64,000 nucleotides of DNA, from the NCBI RefSeq assembly GCF_049800675.1, contig NZ_JBLOOT010000006.1:124001-188000 (forward strand). Reading direction: 5' to 3'. Position 1 is the stretch's first letter; each line of letters begins with the position of its first letter. Below the pieces are notes generated by a model. The model was not told the origin of the DNA. It saw only the letters and a program-made list of their open reading frames with translations, and made no database searches. The position numbers were made by a program, and so were the translations under genes. The DNA comes from Cauispirillum nitrogeniifigens. Its GTDB lineage: Bacteria; Pseudomonadota; Alphaproteobacteria; Rhodospirillales; Rhodospirillaceae. Positions 1 to 8,044 of the stretch are shown in pieces.

Positions 1-135
1 ACCTGGATCGACACGGTGGCCGAAGCCGCCCGCCCGCTGGCCGCCCACGTCCTGGGCGACAACTCCGGCGGCGTGGTCGACGAGATCCGGGCCGAGATCG
101 CCGCGCGCTGCGCCAAGATCGGCCTGACGGTCTGA
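1..135 (+). CDS. dmpL: Phenol hydroxylase beta subunit (P1, DmpL), C-terminal end
   Basis: The frame is open from base 1 and stops with TGA at 133-135, giving the last 44 residues of a protein that starts outside the window. The tail reads TWIDTVAEAARPL and ends KIGLTV. The identity rests mainly on position: it sits 17 bases before dmpM and in front of dmpN, dmpO and dmpP, where the dmp-type operon carries dmpL. DmpL is the beta subunit of the (alpha-beta-gamma)2 diiron phenol hydroxylase and has no metal site of its own. The fragment alone has no diagnostic motif. Confidence 0.75.
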   Translation, partial: TWIDTVAEAARPLAAHVLGDNSGGVVDEIRAEIAARCAKIGLTV

Positions 136-152
136 GACGGGGGAAAAGACCG

Positions 153-425
153 ATGACCCAGCTTGCTTCCATCACCCTGCAAAACACCGACGACGCCCGC
201 CCGATCATCGAGGCGATCCTGGCCGACAATCCCGGTGTGCAGGTTCTCAACATGCCCGGTGCGGTGAAGCTCGACCGCGACAAGCGCATCGTCGTCAACC
301 GCGCCTCCGTCGAGGAGCGCCTGGGCCGCGACTGGGACCCCCAGGAAATCCACCTGGTGCTGATCTCCATGGCCGGCAACCTCGACGAGGATGACGACTA
401 CTTCGCGCTCGCGTGGAGCAAGTAA
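153..425 (+). CDS. dmpM: Phenol hydroxylase regulatory (coupling) protein P2, DmpM
   Basis: A 90-residue protein of the MmoB/DmpM family, which binds the hydroxylase without carrying a cofactor and couples electron delivery to oxygen activation. The family pattern is visible: DARPIIEAI near residue 14, followed by the DNPGVQV stretch and a C-terminal acidic segment. Its length matches DmpM (about 90 aa). It lies between dmpL and dmpN. The gap to dmpN is 127 bases, longer than most spacings in this operon, and holds GC-rich sequence and the TAGGAG ribosome site of dmpN. Confidence 0.93.
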   Translation: MTQLASITLQNTDDARPIIEAILADNPGVQVLNMPGAVKLDRDKRIVVNRASVEERLGRDWDPQEIHLVLISMAGNLDEDDDYFALAWSK

Positions 426-552
426 GAAGCCGGGGCCCGAAGGAAGCCCGGACGGCGCGACTGCGCCGCGCGGCCCCTGCCGCGTGAGCCAAGCGGCCGG
501 AGGTCGCGCCCGGCGCCTGAGGGCCAACGCAAAAAAAGACTAGGAGCAAACG

Positions 553-2085
553 ATGTCCGCCAAGAAGCTCGGCCTGAAGCAGCGCTATGCGCTGATGACC
601 CGTGGCCTGGACTGGGAAACGTCCTATCAGCCCATGGACAAGGTGTTCCCCTACGACACCTTTGAAGGCATCAAGATCAAGGACTGGTCGGCCTGGGAAG
701 ACCCCTTCCGCCTGACCATGGACAGCTACTGGAAGTTCCAGGCCGAGAAGGAGCGCAAGCTCTATGCCGTGCTGGACAGCTTCGCCCAGAACAACGGCCA
801 GACGGGCATTTCCGACGCCCGCTACGTCAACGCCATCAAGCTGTTCCTGACCGGCGTCAGCCCGCTGGAATACCAGGCGCATCGCGGCTTCGCCCATGCC
901 GGCCGCCACCTGCGCGGGGTCGGTCCGCGCATCGCCGCGCAGATGCAGTCCCTGGACGAACTGCGCCACGCCCAGACGCAGATCCACACCATCAGCCACT
1001 ACAACAAGTTCTTCGACGGGTTCCACGAGTTCCGCCACATGCACGACCGCGTGTGGTACCTGTCGGTGCCTAAGTCGTTCTTCGACGACGCCCGCTCGGC
1101 CGGTCCGTTCGAATACATGATCGCCATCGGCTTCGCCTTCGAATACGTGCTGACCAACCTGCTGTTCGTGCCCTTCATGTCGGGCGCGGCCTACAACGGC
1201 GATCTGGCGACGGTGACGTTCGGCTTCTCCGCCCAGTCGGACGAAAGCCGCCACATGACCCTGGGCATCGAGGTCATCAAGTTCCTGCTGGAACAGCATC
1301 CCGACAACCTGCCGATCGTCCAGAAGTGGGTCGACAAGTGGTTCTGGCGCGGCCACCGCGTGCTGGGGCTGGTCGCCATGATGATGGACTACATGCTGCC
1401 CAAGCGCATCATGTCGTGGAAGGAAGCGTGGGAGATCTACTTCACCCAGGCCGGCGGCGCCCTGTTCCAGGATCTGGAGCGTTACGGCCTGCGCGTGCCC
1501 AAGTACGCCGACATCGCCACGGCCGAGGCCGACCACCTGTCGCACCAGAACTGGTCGATCTTCTACCAGTACACCCACGCCGCCGGCTTCCACACCTGGC
1601 TGCCCGGACCGCAGGAAATGGACTGGCTGTCGGAGAAGTACCCGGATACCTTCGACAAGTACTACCGTCCGCGCTTCGAGATGTGGGCGCAGATGGAGAA
1701 GGAAGGCCACCGCTTCTACAACAATGGCCTGCCGCAGCTCTGCACCACCTGCCAGATCCCCATGGGCTACACCGAGCCGGGCGATCCGACGACCATCGCC
1801 TTCCGCACCAGCAAGTACAAGGGCGATACCTATCACTTCTGCTCGGACGGCTGTAAGGACATCTTCGACGGCGAGCCGGCCAAGTACGCCCAGTCGTGGC
1901 TGCCGGTGCACCAGATCTTCCAGGGCAACTGCGGCGGCGCCACCGTGCCCGACGTGCTGAACTGGTACAAGATGAACGTCGGCGCCGACAACATGGACTA
2001 CTCGGGCTCGCCCGACGAAGAGCTGTGGAACTCCTGGCAGGCCCAGAAGGCCACCCAGGCCACCACCAAGACCGCGGCCGAGTAA
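553..2085 (+). CDS. dmpN: Phenol hydroxylase alpha (oxygenase) subunit P3, DmpN
   Basis: A 510-residue catalytic subunit of the soluble diiron multicomponent phenol hydroxylase, which converts phenol to catechol. The six carboxylate/histidine ligands expected for the family can be placed: Glu106, the ExxH pair Glu136/His139, Glu197, and the second ExxH pair Glu231/His234 (ESRH). A C-terminal YHS-like segment with LCTTCQIP and HFCSDGC is present, as in DmpN. The start is set by TAGGAG seven bases upstream. It is followed 14 bases later by dmpO. Confidence 0.97.
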   Translation: MSAKKLGLKQRYALMTRGLDWETSYQPMDKVFPYDTFEGIKIKDWSAWEDPFRLTMDSYWKFQAEKERKLYAVLDSFAQNNGQTGISDARYVNAIKLFLTGVSPLEYQAHRGFAHAGRHLRGVGPRIAAQMQSLDELRHAQTQIHTISHYNKFFDGFHEFRHMHDRVWYLSVPKSFFDDARSAGPFEYMIAIGFAFEYVLTNLLFVPFMSGAAYNGDLATVTFGFSAQSDESRHMTLGIEVIKFLLEQHPDNLPIVQKWVDKWFWRGHRVLGLVAMMMDYMLPKRIMSWKEAWEIYFTQAGGALFQDLERYGLRVPKYADIATAEADHLSHQNWSIFYQYTHAAGFHTWLPGPQEMDWLSEKYPDTFDKYYRPRFEMWAQMEKEGHRFYNNGLPQLCTTCQIPMGYTEPGDPTTIAFRTSKYKGDTYHFCSDGCKDIFDGEPAKYAQSWLPVHQIFQGNCGGATVPDVLNWYKMNVGADNMDYSGSPDEELWNSWQAQKATQATTKTAAE

Positions 2086-2099
2086 GGGGAGGGAGAACC

Positions 2100-2471
2100 A
2101 TGTCCGTCGTTGCCATCACCCCGGACTACGAAAGCAAGATCGACATCCGGGACCGCCTGGAAAACTTCCACGGCAACCAGCTGGTCTACGTGCACTGGGA
2201 ACAGCACCTGTCCTTCTGCGCCGCCCTGGCCTTCCCGCTGCCCCCGGCCATGCCCTTCGCCGCCCTGGTCGAGGAGGTCATCAAGCCGCACTACGCCGCC
2301 CATCCCGACGCCGCCAAGGTCGACTGGACCAAGGTTGACTGGATGATCGACGGCGAGAAGGTCACGCCCGACCCGGCCAAGTCCCTGGCCGAGAACGGCA
2401 TCGGCCACAAGTCCCTGGTCCGCTTCTGGACTCCGGGCCTTGCGGGCCACAACGGCCTGGGCACCTGCTGA
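2100..2471 (+). CDS. dmpO: Phenol hydroxylase gamma subunit P4, DmpO
   Basis: A 123-residue small subunit of the phenol hydroxylase oxygenase. The ATG at 2100 follows AGGGGAGGGAG and starts MSVVAI. Typical DmpO features are YVHWEQHLSFCAALAFPLP near residue 30 and a C-terminal SLVRFWTPG. The frame is open further upstream, but that part overlaps dmpN and makes no sense as protein. The gene is followed not directly by dmpP but by a 200-base gap holding an inverted-repeat element. Confidence 0.93.
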   Translation: MSVVAITPDYESKIDIRDRLENFHGNQLVYVHWEQHLSFCAALAFPLPPAMPFAALVEEVIKPHYAAHPDAAKVDWTKVDWMIDGEKVTPDPAKSLAENGIGHKSLVRFWTPGLAGHNGLGTC

Positions 2472-2493
2472 GGCAATACAAGAAACAAGGGCG

Positions 2494-2640
2494 AACCACA
2501 GAGGCACGGAGGCACAGAGGTTTCGGAGCAGAGGGCGCCGCAGGCGCATCAACGGGATGATCGGATGGCTGCGCTGCGCGCGCCTGTCCGCCGGCAGCGC
2601 CACCGCCCCGACCCCTCCGTGTCTCTGTGTCTCTGTGGTT
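2494..2640. repeat. 147-bp element with 27-bp imperfect terminal inverted repeats between dmpO and dmpP
   Basis: The left arm (2494-2520, beginning AACCACAGAGG) and the right arm (2614-2640, ending CTCTGTGGTT) are inverted copies matching at 23 of 27 bases; all four differences are transitions. Both arms are themselves short-period repeats of the type ACAGAGGCACGG. The 93-base centre is GC-rich and has no convincing reading frame. Short elements whose ends read as NHRGTEAQR or NHRDTETRR when translated are, as I recall, scattered in many bacterial genomes, so this looks like a non-coding mobile or repetitive element inserted in the operon. The whole can fold into a long hairpin and might affect dmpP expression. 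Confidence 0.8.
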
Positions 2641-2671
2641 CAACCCTTCAAGTGCTACCGGGAGAGATCGC

Positions 2672-3733
2672 GTGTCCCACGAACTGACCATCGAGCCTTT
2701 GGGCGAAAGCATCACCGTCGAGGACGGGCAGACCATCCTGGATGCCTGCCTGCGCGCCGGGGTGTGGCTGCCCCATGCCTGCGGGCACGGCCTGTGCGGC
2801 ACCTGCAAGGTGGACGTGGTCGATGGCGAGGTGGACCTGGGCTCGGCCTCTCCGTTCGCCCTCATGGACTTCGAGCGGGAGGAGGGCAAGGCGCTGGCCT
2901 GCACCTGCACCCTGACCTCCGACGTCACCATCGAGGCCGAGATCGACGAGGATCCCGACGCCCGGACCATCCCGGTGCGCGACTTCCAGGCCACGGTATC
3001 GCGTCTCGTCGACCTGACCCACGACGTCAAGGGCGTGTTCCTGACCCTGGACGGCGCGGGGATGGACTTCCAGGCCGGGCAGTTCATCAACCTGCACCTG
3101 CCGGGCGTCGAGGGCACGCGGGCCTTTTCGCTGGCCAATCCGCCGTCCAAGGCCACCGAGGTGGAGTTGCACATCCGCCTTGTCCCCGGCGGCGCCGGCA
3201 CCACCTATGTCCACCAGACCCTGAAGGAAGGCGACCGCCTGACCCTGTCGGGGCCTTATGGGCGCTTCTTCGTCCGCAAGTCGGCGACGGAGCCGATGAT
3301 CTTCCTGGCCGGCGGCACCGGCCTGTCCAGCCCCAAGTCGATGATCCTCGACCTGCTGGAGGACGGGCGCACCGAGCCGATGACCCTCATCCACGGCGTG
3401 CGCACCCAGGCCGACCTCTACGACCGCGCCCTGTTCGAGGATCTGGCCGCCCGCCACGCCAACTTCCGCTACGTGCCGGCCCTGTCGAGCGAGCCGGAGG
3501 ACAGCGCCTGGAGCGGCGAGCGCGGCTTCGTCCACGATGTCCTGGCCCGCCTGTTCGACGGCTTCCTGTCCGGCCACAAGGCGTATCTGTGCGGCCCGCC
3601 GCCGATGATCGAGGCGTGCATCCGCACCCTGATGCAGGGCCGGCTGTTCGAGAAGCACATCTACACCGAGAAGTTCATCACCGCGAAGGATGCCTCGGAG
3701 CGTCCGCGCAGCCCTGTCTTCAAGCGGATCTGA
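2672..3733 (+). CDS. dmpP: Phenol hydroxylase reductase P5, DmpP
   Basis: A 353-residue NADH:acceptor reductase that feeds electrons to the diiron centre of DmpN; the length equals that of DmpP. The N-terminal plant-type [2Fe-2S] domain has Cys37, Cys42 and Cys45 (ACGHGLCGTC) and a fourth Cys at about 77-79. The FAD part shows RAFSLANPP, and the NAD part shows GGTGLSSPKSM and CGPPPMIEA. A GTG start at 2672 is chosen because GGGAGAG lies just upstream; the frame is open for 15 more codons, but those run into the right arm of the inverted repeat. Confidence 0.95.
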   Translation: MSHELTIEPLGESITVEDGQTILDACLRAGVWLPHACGHGLCGTCKVDVVDGEVDLGSASPFALMDFEREEGKALACTCTLTSDVTIEAEIDEDPDARTIPVRDFQATVSRLVDLTHDVKGVFLTLDGAGMDFQAGQFINLHLPGVEGTRAFSLANPPSKATEVELHIRLVPGGAGTTYVHQTLKEGDRLTLSGPYGRFFVRKSATEPMIFLAGGTGLSSPKSMILDLLEDGRTEPMTLIHGVRTQADLYDRALFEDLAARHANFRYVPALSSEPEDSAWSGERGFVHDVLARLFDGFLSGHKAYLCGPPPMIEACIRTLMQGRLFEKHIYTEKFITAKDASERPRSPVFKRI

Positions 3734-3737
3734 GGCC

Positions 3738-4103
3738 ATGGACGGGACTGTCGTGACCACCACCTTCGCCATCCGACTCAAGGGGCTGGACCGCAACTTC
3801 CCGTGCAGGGCCGGGGAGCGCCTGCTGGTCGCCATGGAGCGGGCCAAGAAGTCCAGCTTCGGGATGGCCTGGCCGACCTCCATCCCGGTCGGCTGCCGGC
3901 GCGGCGGCTGCGGGGTGTGCCGGGTGCGCGTCCTGGACGGCGCCTACACCACCGCGCCCATGAGCGCGGCCCACGTTTCCGCGGAGGAGCAGGCCCAGGG
4001 CTACGCCCTGTCGTGCTGCGTCTTCCCGCACACCGATCTTCTGGTCGAGACGGCGCCAAAAGCCGCCGCCCAGCAAGACCAAGACACGTCCAAGAAAGAC
4101 TGA
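3738..4103 (+). CDS. dmpQ: Plant-type [2Fe-2S] ferredoxin, DmpQ/XylT-like
   Basis: A 121-residue ferredoxin with a C-x4-C-x2-C cluster motif at Cys53, Cys58 and Cys61 (GCRRGGCGVC) and the distal Cys93 in ALSCC. XylT/DmpQ ferredoxins re-reduce the active-site iron of catechol 2,3-dioxygenase after oxidative inactivation by substituted catechols. The position immediately before the dioxygenase gene fits. The ATG at 3738 comes four bases after the dmpP stop. The C-terminal 20 residues are a charged, low-complexity tail. Confidence 0.9.
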   Translation: MDGTVVTTTFAIRLKGLDRNFPCRAGERLLVAMERAKKSSFGMAWPTSIPVGCRRGGCGVCRVRVLDGAYTTAPMSAAHVSAEEQAQGYALSCCVFPHTDLLVETAPKAAAQQDQDTSKKD

Positions 4104-4119
4104 ACGAACGGAGGACATG

Positions 4120-5040
4120 ATGGCTATTTCCGGCGTGCTGCGCCCCGGTTTCATCCAGATCCGCGTCCTGGACATGGATACGGCGCTGACCCACTACGTC
4201 GACCACCTGGGCCTGAACAAGGTCGGCGTCGAGGCGGACGGCCGCGTCTACCTCAAGGGCTGGGACGAGTTCGACCGCCACAGCGTCATCCTGCGCAAGG
4301 CCGACGCGCCCGGCATGGACGTGATGGCCTTCAAGGTGTCCTCGGACACCGACCTCGACGCCTTCGAGGAGCGCATCAACAAGTGGGGCCTGGAGACCGA
4401 CACCGTGCCCGCCGGCGAGCAGCCTGGCGTCGGCCGCCGCATCGGCTTCACCATTCCGTCGGGCCACCGCATCGAGCTGTATGCCGAGATCGAGATGGCG
4501 GCCAAGCATCCCCCCATCCTCAACCCCGACATCTGGCCGGACATGCCGCACGGCATGAAGGCCACCCGCTTCGACCACGCCCTGCTGTACGGGCCGGAGG
4601 TCGATCAGGTGCAGAAGTTCTTCGAGGAATGCCTGGACTTCAAGACCGCCGAACAGGTGGTCCTGCCCGACGGCCTGCTGGCCATCTGGCTGACCTGCTC
4701 CAACAAGGCCCACGACATCGCCTTCGTGAAGCACCCCGAGCCGGCCAAGTTCCACCACGCGGCCTTCTTCCTGGAGAGCTGGAACGACATCGGGCATGCC
4801 GCCGACATGATGACCCGCTACGGCATCTCCATCGACATCGGGCCGACCCGCCACGGCATCACGCGCGGCCAGACCATCTACTTCTTCGACCCGTCGGGCA
4901 ACCGCAACGAGGTGTTCGCCGGCGGCTACACCTACTACCCCGACAACCCCACCCGGCAGTGGAACGAGAACGAGCTGGGCAAGGGCATCTTCTACTACGA
5001 GCAGCAGCTCAATGAGCGCTTCCTTACGGTTGTGACTTGA
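4120..5040 (+). CDS. dmpB: Catechol 2,3-dioxygenase (extradiol, DmpB/XylE)
   Basis: A 306-residue two-domain vicinal-oxygen-chelate enzyme that opens catechol next to the hydroxyls to give 2-hydroxymuconic semialdehyde. The Fe(II) ligands are recognisable: His153 (FDHALLY), His213 (FHHAAFF) and Glu264 (NRNEVFAGG), closely matching XylE numbering. Two adjacent ATGs exist at 4117 and 4120; GGAGG at 4110-4114 gives better spacing for 4120. The stop is followed by a palindromic repeat element rather than directly by the next gene. Confidence 0.96.
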   Translation: MAISGVLRPGFIQIRVLDMDTALTHYVDHLGLNKVGVEADGRVYLKGWDEFDRHSVILRKADAPGMDVMAFKVSSDTDLDAFEERINKWGLETDTVPAGEQPGVGRRIGFTIPSGHRIELYAEIEMAAKHPPILNPDIWPDMPHGMKATRFDHALLYGPEVDQVQKFFEECLDFKTAEQVVLPDGLLAIWLTCSNKAHDIAFVKHPEPAKFHHAAFFLESWNDIGHAADMMTRYGISIDIGPTRHGITRGQTIYFFDPSGNRNEVFAGGYTYYPDNPTRQWNENELGKGIFYYEQQLNERFLTVVT

Positions 5041-5052
5041 CGCCACTCCTTC

Positions 5053-5150
5053 CCCGTCACCCCCGCGCAAGCGGGGGGCCAGGGCCACGGAGAAAATCGG
5101 ATGGGACTTTCCCCACGGCCCTGGGCTCCCGCTTGCGCGGGAGCGACGGG
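5053..5150. repeat. Near-palindromic 98-bp intergenic repeat
   Basis: The left arm (5053-5090, CCCGTCACCCCCGCGCAAGC and onward) and the right arm (5112-5150) are inverted copies over about 38 bases with few mismatches, separated by a 21-base loop. Each arm contains its own smaller hairpin (CCCCGCGCAAGCGGGG and CTCCCGCTTGCGCGGGAG). It lies between dmpB and the GlcG-like gene and is non-coding. The core CGTCACCCCCG recurs in the perfect hairpin at 38969-39002, so this is probably a genome-wide repeat family. It could terminate or attenuate transcription inside the operon, or stabilise the upstream mRNA. Confidence 0.8.
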
Positions 5151-5176
5151 ATAGGAAGGAAAGGATGGAGGAAAGA

Positions 5177-5611
5177 ATGAACCTGACCGTGTCCGCCCAC
5201 AGCATTTCCGATGAGGCCGCCCATGCCGCCGTGGCGGCGGCGGTGGCCCATGGGCGGAGCCTGGGGTGCGCCATGAATGCCGCTGTGGTCGATGCCGGCG
5301 GCAACCTCGTGGCGTTCCTGCGGGCGTCGGGCGCCTTCCTCCCCTCCATCGCCATCGCCCAGGACAAGGCCTACACCGCCGCCGCCTTCAAGATGTCCAC
5401 CGACACCTTGTGCAAGGGCGTGTCCGAACCCGCCGTGCTGCGCGACGGCATCGCCGCGCGGCCCGGCGTGGTGCTGTTCGGCGGCGGCTATCCCATTGTC
5501 GTCGACGGCCAGGTGGTCGGCGGCATCGGCTGCTCGGGCGGGTCGGAGGAGGCGGATCGCGCCTGCGCCCGCGCCGGGCTGGCCGCCATCGGAGCGGCGG
5601 CCGGCGACTGA
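5177..5611 (+). CDS. GlcG/HbpS (DUF336) family protein of the meta-cleavage operon
   Basis: A 144-residue protein. GlcG/HbpS features are MNAAVVDAGGNLVAFLR near the N-terminus, an Ala/Lys-rich helix (AQDKAYTAAAFK) and a glycine-rich C-terminal part (LFGGGYPI, VGGIGCSGG). Some members bind heme; others sit in catabolic operons with no proven role. It lies between catechol 2,3-dioxygenase and dmpC, where dmp/xyl-like clusters often carry such a gene, so a helper role in ring cleavage is inferred only. The ATG at 5177 is preferred because GGAGGAA precedes it; an ATG four codons earlier overlaps that ribosome site. Confidence 0.85.
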   Translation: MNLTVSAHSISDEAAHAAVAAAVAHGRSLGCAMNAAVVDAGGNLVAFLRASGAFLPSIAIAQDKAYTAAAFKMSTDTLCKGVSEPAVLRDGIAARPGVVLFGGGYPIVVDGQVVGGIGCSGGSEEADRACARAGLAAIGAAAGD

Positions 5612-5692
5612 AGACCATACCGCTATTCGTTTGACGATTTGACCATCGGGCGGAGGCCCCAGCCGCCGCCGATCAGGAAAGGAGTGTTTGGC

Positions 5693-7201
5693 ATGACGGC
5701 GCAATCGGCAGTGTCGGCCCGGCCCGCGGGTCACACGGCGTCCCGCGACGCCCTGCATTTCATCGACGGCGTGTTCACCGCCGGTTCGACCGGGCGGACG
5801 TGGCAGAACCGCTGTCCGCTGGACAACAGCGTCATCGGCCTGGTGCATGAAGGCGGCCAGGCGGAGATCGACGCCGCCGTGCGCGCCGCCCGCGCCGCCC
5901 TGGATGGCGAGTGGGGCCGTCTGAGCGTCGATCAGCGCACCACCCTGCTCGGCGAGGTGGCCGACGAGATCAACCGCCGCTTTGACGACTTCCTGGAGGC
6001 CGAGTGCCTGGATACCGGAAAGCCCCGGTCCCTGGCCTCGCACATCGACATTCCGCGCGGGGCGGCCAACTTCAAGATGTTCACCGACGTCATCAAGACG
6101 GTGAGCACCGAGTTCTTCCCCACGCCCACGCCCGACGGCACGGGGGCCATCAACTACGCCCTGCGCAAGCCGCGTGGCGTGATCGCCGTGATCAGCCCGT
6201 GGAACCTGCCGCTGCTGCTGATGACCTGGAAGGTCGGGCCGGCGCTGGCCTGCGGCAACACCGTCGTCGTCAAGCCGTCGGAGGAAACCCCGCTGACCAC
6301 CACCCTGCTGGGCGAGGTGATGAACAAGGTCGGCGTGCCCAAGGGCGTCTACAACGTCGTCCACGGCTTCGGCCCCAATTCGGCCGGCGAGTTCCTGACC
6401 CAGCATCCGCTGGTCGACGGCATCACCTTCACCGGCGAGACGCGCACCGGCGAAGCCATCATGAAGCAGGCCGCCGTCGGCGTGCGCAACGTGTCCTTTG
6501 AACTGGGCGGCAAGAACCCCGCCCTGGTGTTCGCCGACGCCGACATGGACAAAGCCATCGAGGGCACCATGCGCTCGGTGTTCGCCAACTGCGGCCAGGT
6601 CTGCCTGGGCACCGAACGGGTCTATGTCCAGCGCCCGATCTTCGAGGAGTTCGTCCGCCGCCTGAAGGAGGGCGCGGAAAACCTCAAGCTCGGCCGGCCG
6701 GAGGACGCGGGCGTCAACCTCGGCCCGCTGATCAGCCACGAACACCGCGACAAGGTGCTGTCCTACTACCGCAAGGCGGTGGAGGAGGGGGCCACCGTCG
6801 TCACCGGCGGCGGCGTGCCCGACATGCCCGCCGACCTGCGCGATGGCGCCTGGGTGCAGCCGACCATCTGGACCGGGCTTGCCGATGACGCCGCCTGCGT
6901 GCGCGAGGAAATCTTCGGCCCGTGCTGCCACATCCGCCCCTTCGACACCGAGGAGGAGGCCATCCGGCTCGCCAACGACACGCCCTATGGCCTGGCGGCG
7001 GCGGTGTGGACGGAAAACGTCAGCCGCGCCCACCGGGTGGCGAGCAAGATGAACGTCGGGCTGTGCTGGGTGAACTCGTGGTTCCTGCGCGACCTGCGCA
7101 CCCCCTTCGGCGGCTCCAAGGCGTCGGGCATCGGCCGCGAAGGCGGCGTGCACAGCCTGGAGTTCTACACCGAAATGACCAACGTCTGCCTGAAGCTGTA
7201 G
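5693..7201 (+). CDS. dmpC: 2-Hydroxymuconic semialdehyde dehydrogenase (DmpC/XylG)
   Basis: A 502-residue aldehyde dehydrogenase. The cofactor region (ISPWNLPLLL, KPSEETP), the catalytic Glu in FELGGKNPALV and the catalytic Cys in FANCGQVCLG are present, and the C-terminal GGSKASGIGREGG is typical. It oxidises 2-hydroxymuconic semialdehyde to 2-hydroxymuconate (4-oxalocrotonate enol) with NAD+. The ATG at 5693 follows AAAGGAG; the open frame extends 18 codons upstream without a ribosome site. Because dmpD is not found next to it, this enzyme appears to be the only exit for the ring-cleavage product within the window. Confidence 0.93.
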   Translation: MTAQSAVSARPAGHTASRDALHFIDGVFTAGSTGRTWQNRCPLDNSVIGLVHEGGQAEIDAAVRAARAALDGEWGRLSVDQRTTLLGEVADEINRRFDDFLEAECLDTGKPRSLASHIDIPRGAANFKMFTDVIKTVSTEFFPTPTPDGTGAINYALRKPRGVIAVISPWNLPLLLMTWKVGPALACGNTVVVKPSEETPLTTTLLGEVMNKVGVPKGVYNVVHGFGPNSAGEFLTQHPLVDGITFTGETRTGEAIMKQAAVGVRNVSFELGGKNPALVFADADMDKAIEGTMRSVFANCGQVCLGTERVYVQRPIFEEFVRRLKEGAENLKLGRPEDAGVNLGPLISHEHRDKVLSYYRKAVEEGATVVTGGGVPDMPADLRDGAWVQPTIWTGLADDAACVREEIFGPCCHIRPFDTEEEAIRLANDTPYGLAAAVWTENVSRAHRVASKMNVGLCWVNSWFLRDLRTPFGGSKASGIGREGGVHSLEFYTEMTNVCLKL

Positions 7202-7243
7202 GGCGGAAGACGCTTGCAAATTCCTGTTAAGGACCAAGCCCCA

Positions 7244-8038
7244 ATGACCACATCCCAGGACAAGATCGCCCAGGCCGCCGACCGGCTGTGGCAGGCCCAC
7301 CAGTCGGGCACCCCTTGCGCCCCCGTCCGCGACCTGCTGGTCGAGGGCGACCTGGACGCCGCCTATGCCGTGCAGGAGATCAACACCCGGCGCGGTCTGG
7401 ATGCCGGCCGCCGCCTGGTCGGCCGCAAGATCGGCCTGACCTCCAAGGCGGTGCAGACGCAGCTTGGCGTCGGCCAGCCCGACTACGGCATGCTGTTCGC
7501 CGACATGGCCGTGCCCGAGGGCGAGGACATCGCCCCGTCGGCCATCCTCCAGCCCAAGGTGGAGGCCGAGATCGCCTTCATCCTGGGCGATGACCTGGAC
7601 GACGAGCAGTTGACCCCGGCCGACGTCATGCACGCCATCGACTACGCCGTCGCGGCCATCGAGGTGGTCGGCTCGCGGGTGGCCAACTGGGACATCCGCA
7701 TCCTCGACACCATCGCCGACAACGCCTCCTCGGGGCTCTACGTCCTGGGCAGCGAGCTGCGCACCCTGGGCGAGTTCGACCCGCGCCTGTGCGGCATGGT
7801 CATGGAGAAGAAGGGCGAGCCGGTGTCCGTCGGCGCCGGGGCGGCCTGCCTGGGCAACCCGCTGACCGCCGCCCTGTGGCTGGCCAAGGTCATGGCCCGC
7901 GTCGGCCGCCCGCTGCGGGCCGGCGACACCATCCTGTCCGGGGCGCTGGGGCCGATGGTCGCCGCCGCGCCGGGCGATGTCTTCGAGGCGCGCATCAACG
8001 GGCTGGGCTCGGTCCGCGCGTCTTTCGGTAGGGAGTGA
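7244..8038 (+). CDS. dmpE: 2-Hydroxypenta-2,4-dienoate hydratase (2-oxopent-4-enoate hydratase, DmpE)
   Basis: A 264-residue member of the hydratase/decarboxylase family. VGRKIGLTSKAVQTQLGV and YGMLFADM match the hydratase branch (DmpE/MhpD) rather than the decarboxylase branch, which is represented by the second paralogue at 10034-10804. It hydrates 2-hydroxypentadienoate to 4-hydroxy-2-oxovalerate. TAAGGACC lies upstream of the ATG at 7244. The hydratase and the decarboxylase form a complex in characterised meta pathways. Confidence 0.9.
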   Translation: MTTSQDKIAQAADRLWQAHQSGTPCAPVRDLLVEGDLDAAYAVQEINTRRGLDAGRRLVGRKIGLTSKAVQTQLGVGQPDYGMLFADMAVPEGEDIAPSAILQPKVEAEIAFILGDDLDDEQLTPADVMHAIDYAVAAIEVVGSRVANWDIRILDTIADNASSGLYVLGSELRTLGEFDPRLCGMVMEKKGEPVSVGAGAACLGNPLTAALWLAKVMARVGRPLRAGDTILSGALGPMVAAAPGDVFEARINGLGSVRASFGRE

Positions 8039-8044
8039 TTGGGT

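Noticed and set aside
2614..2671. Alternative earlier start of dmpP within the inverted repeat
   Set aside because: The extra residues are translated repeat sequence, and the GTG at 2672 has a ribosome site and gives exactly the family length.
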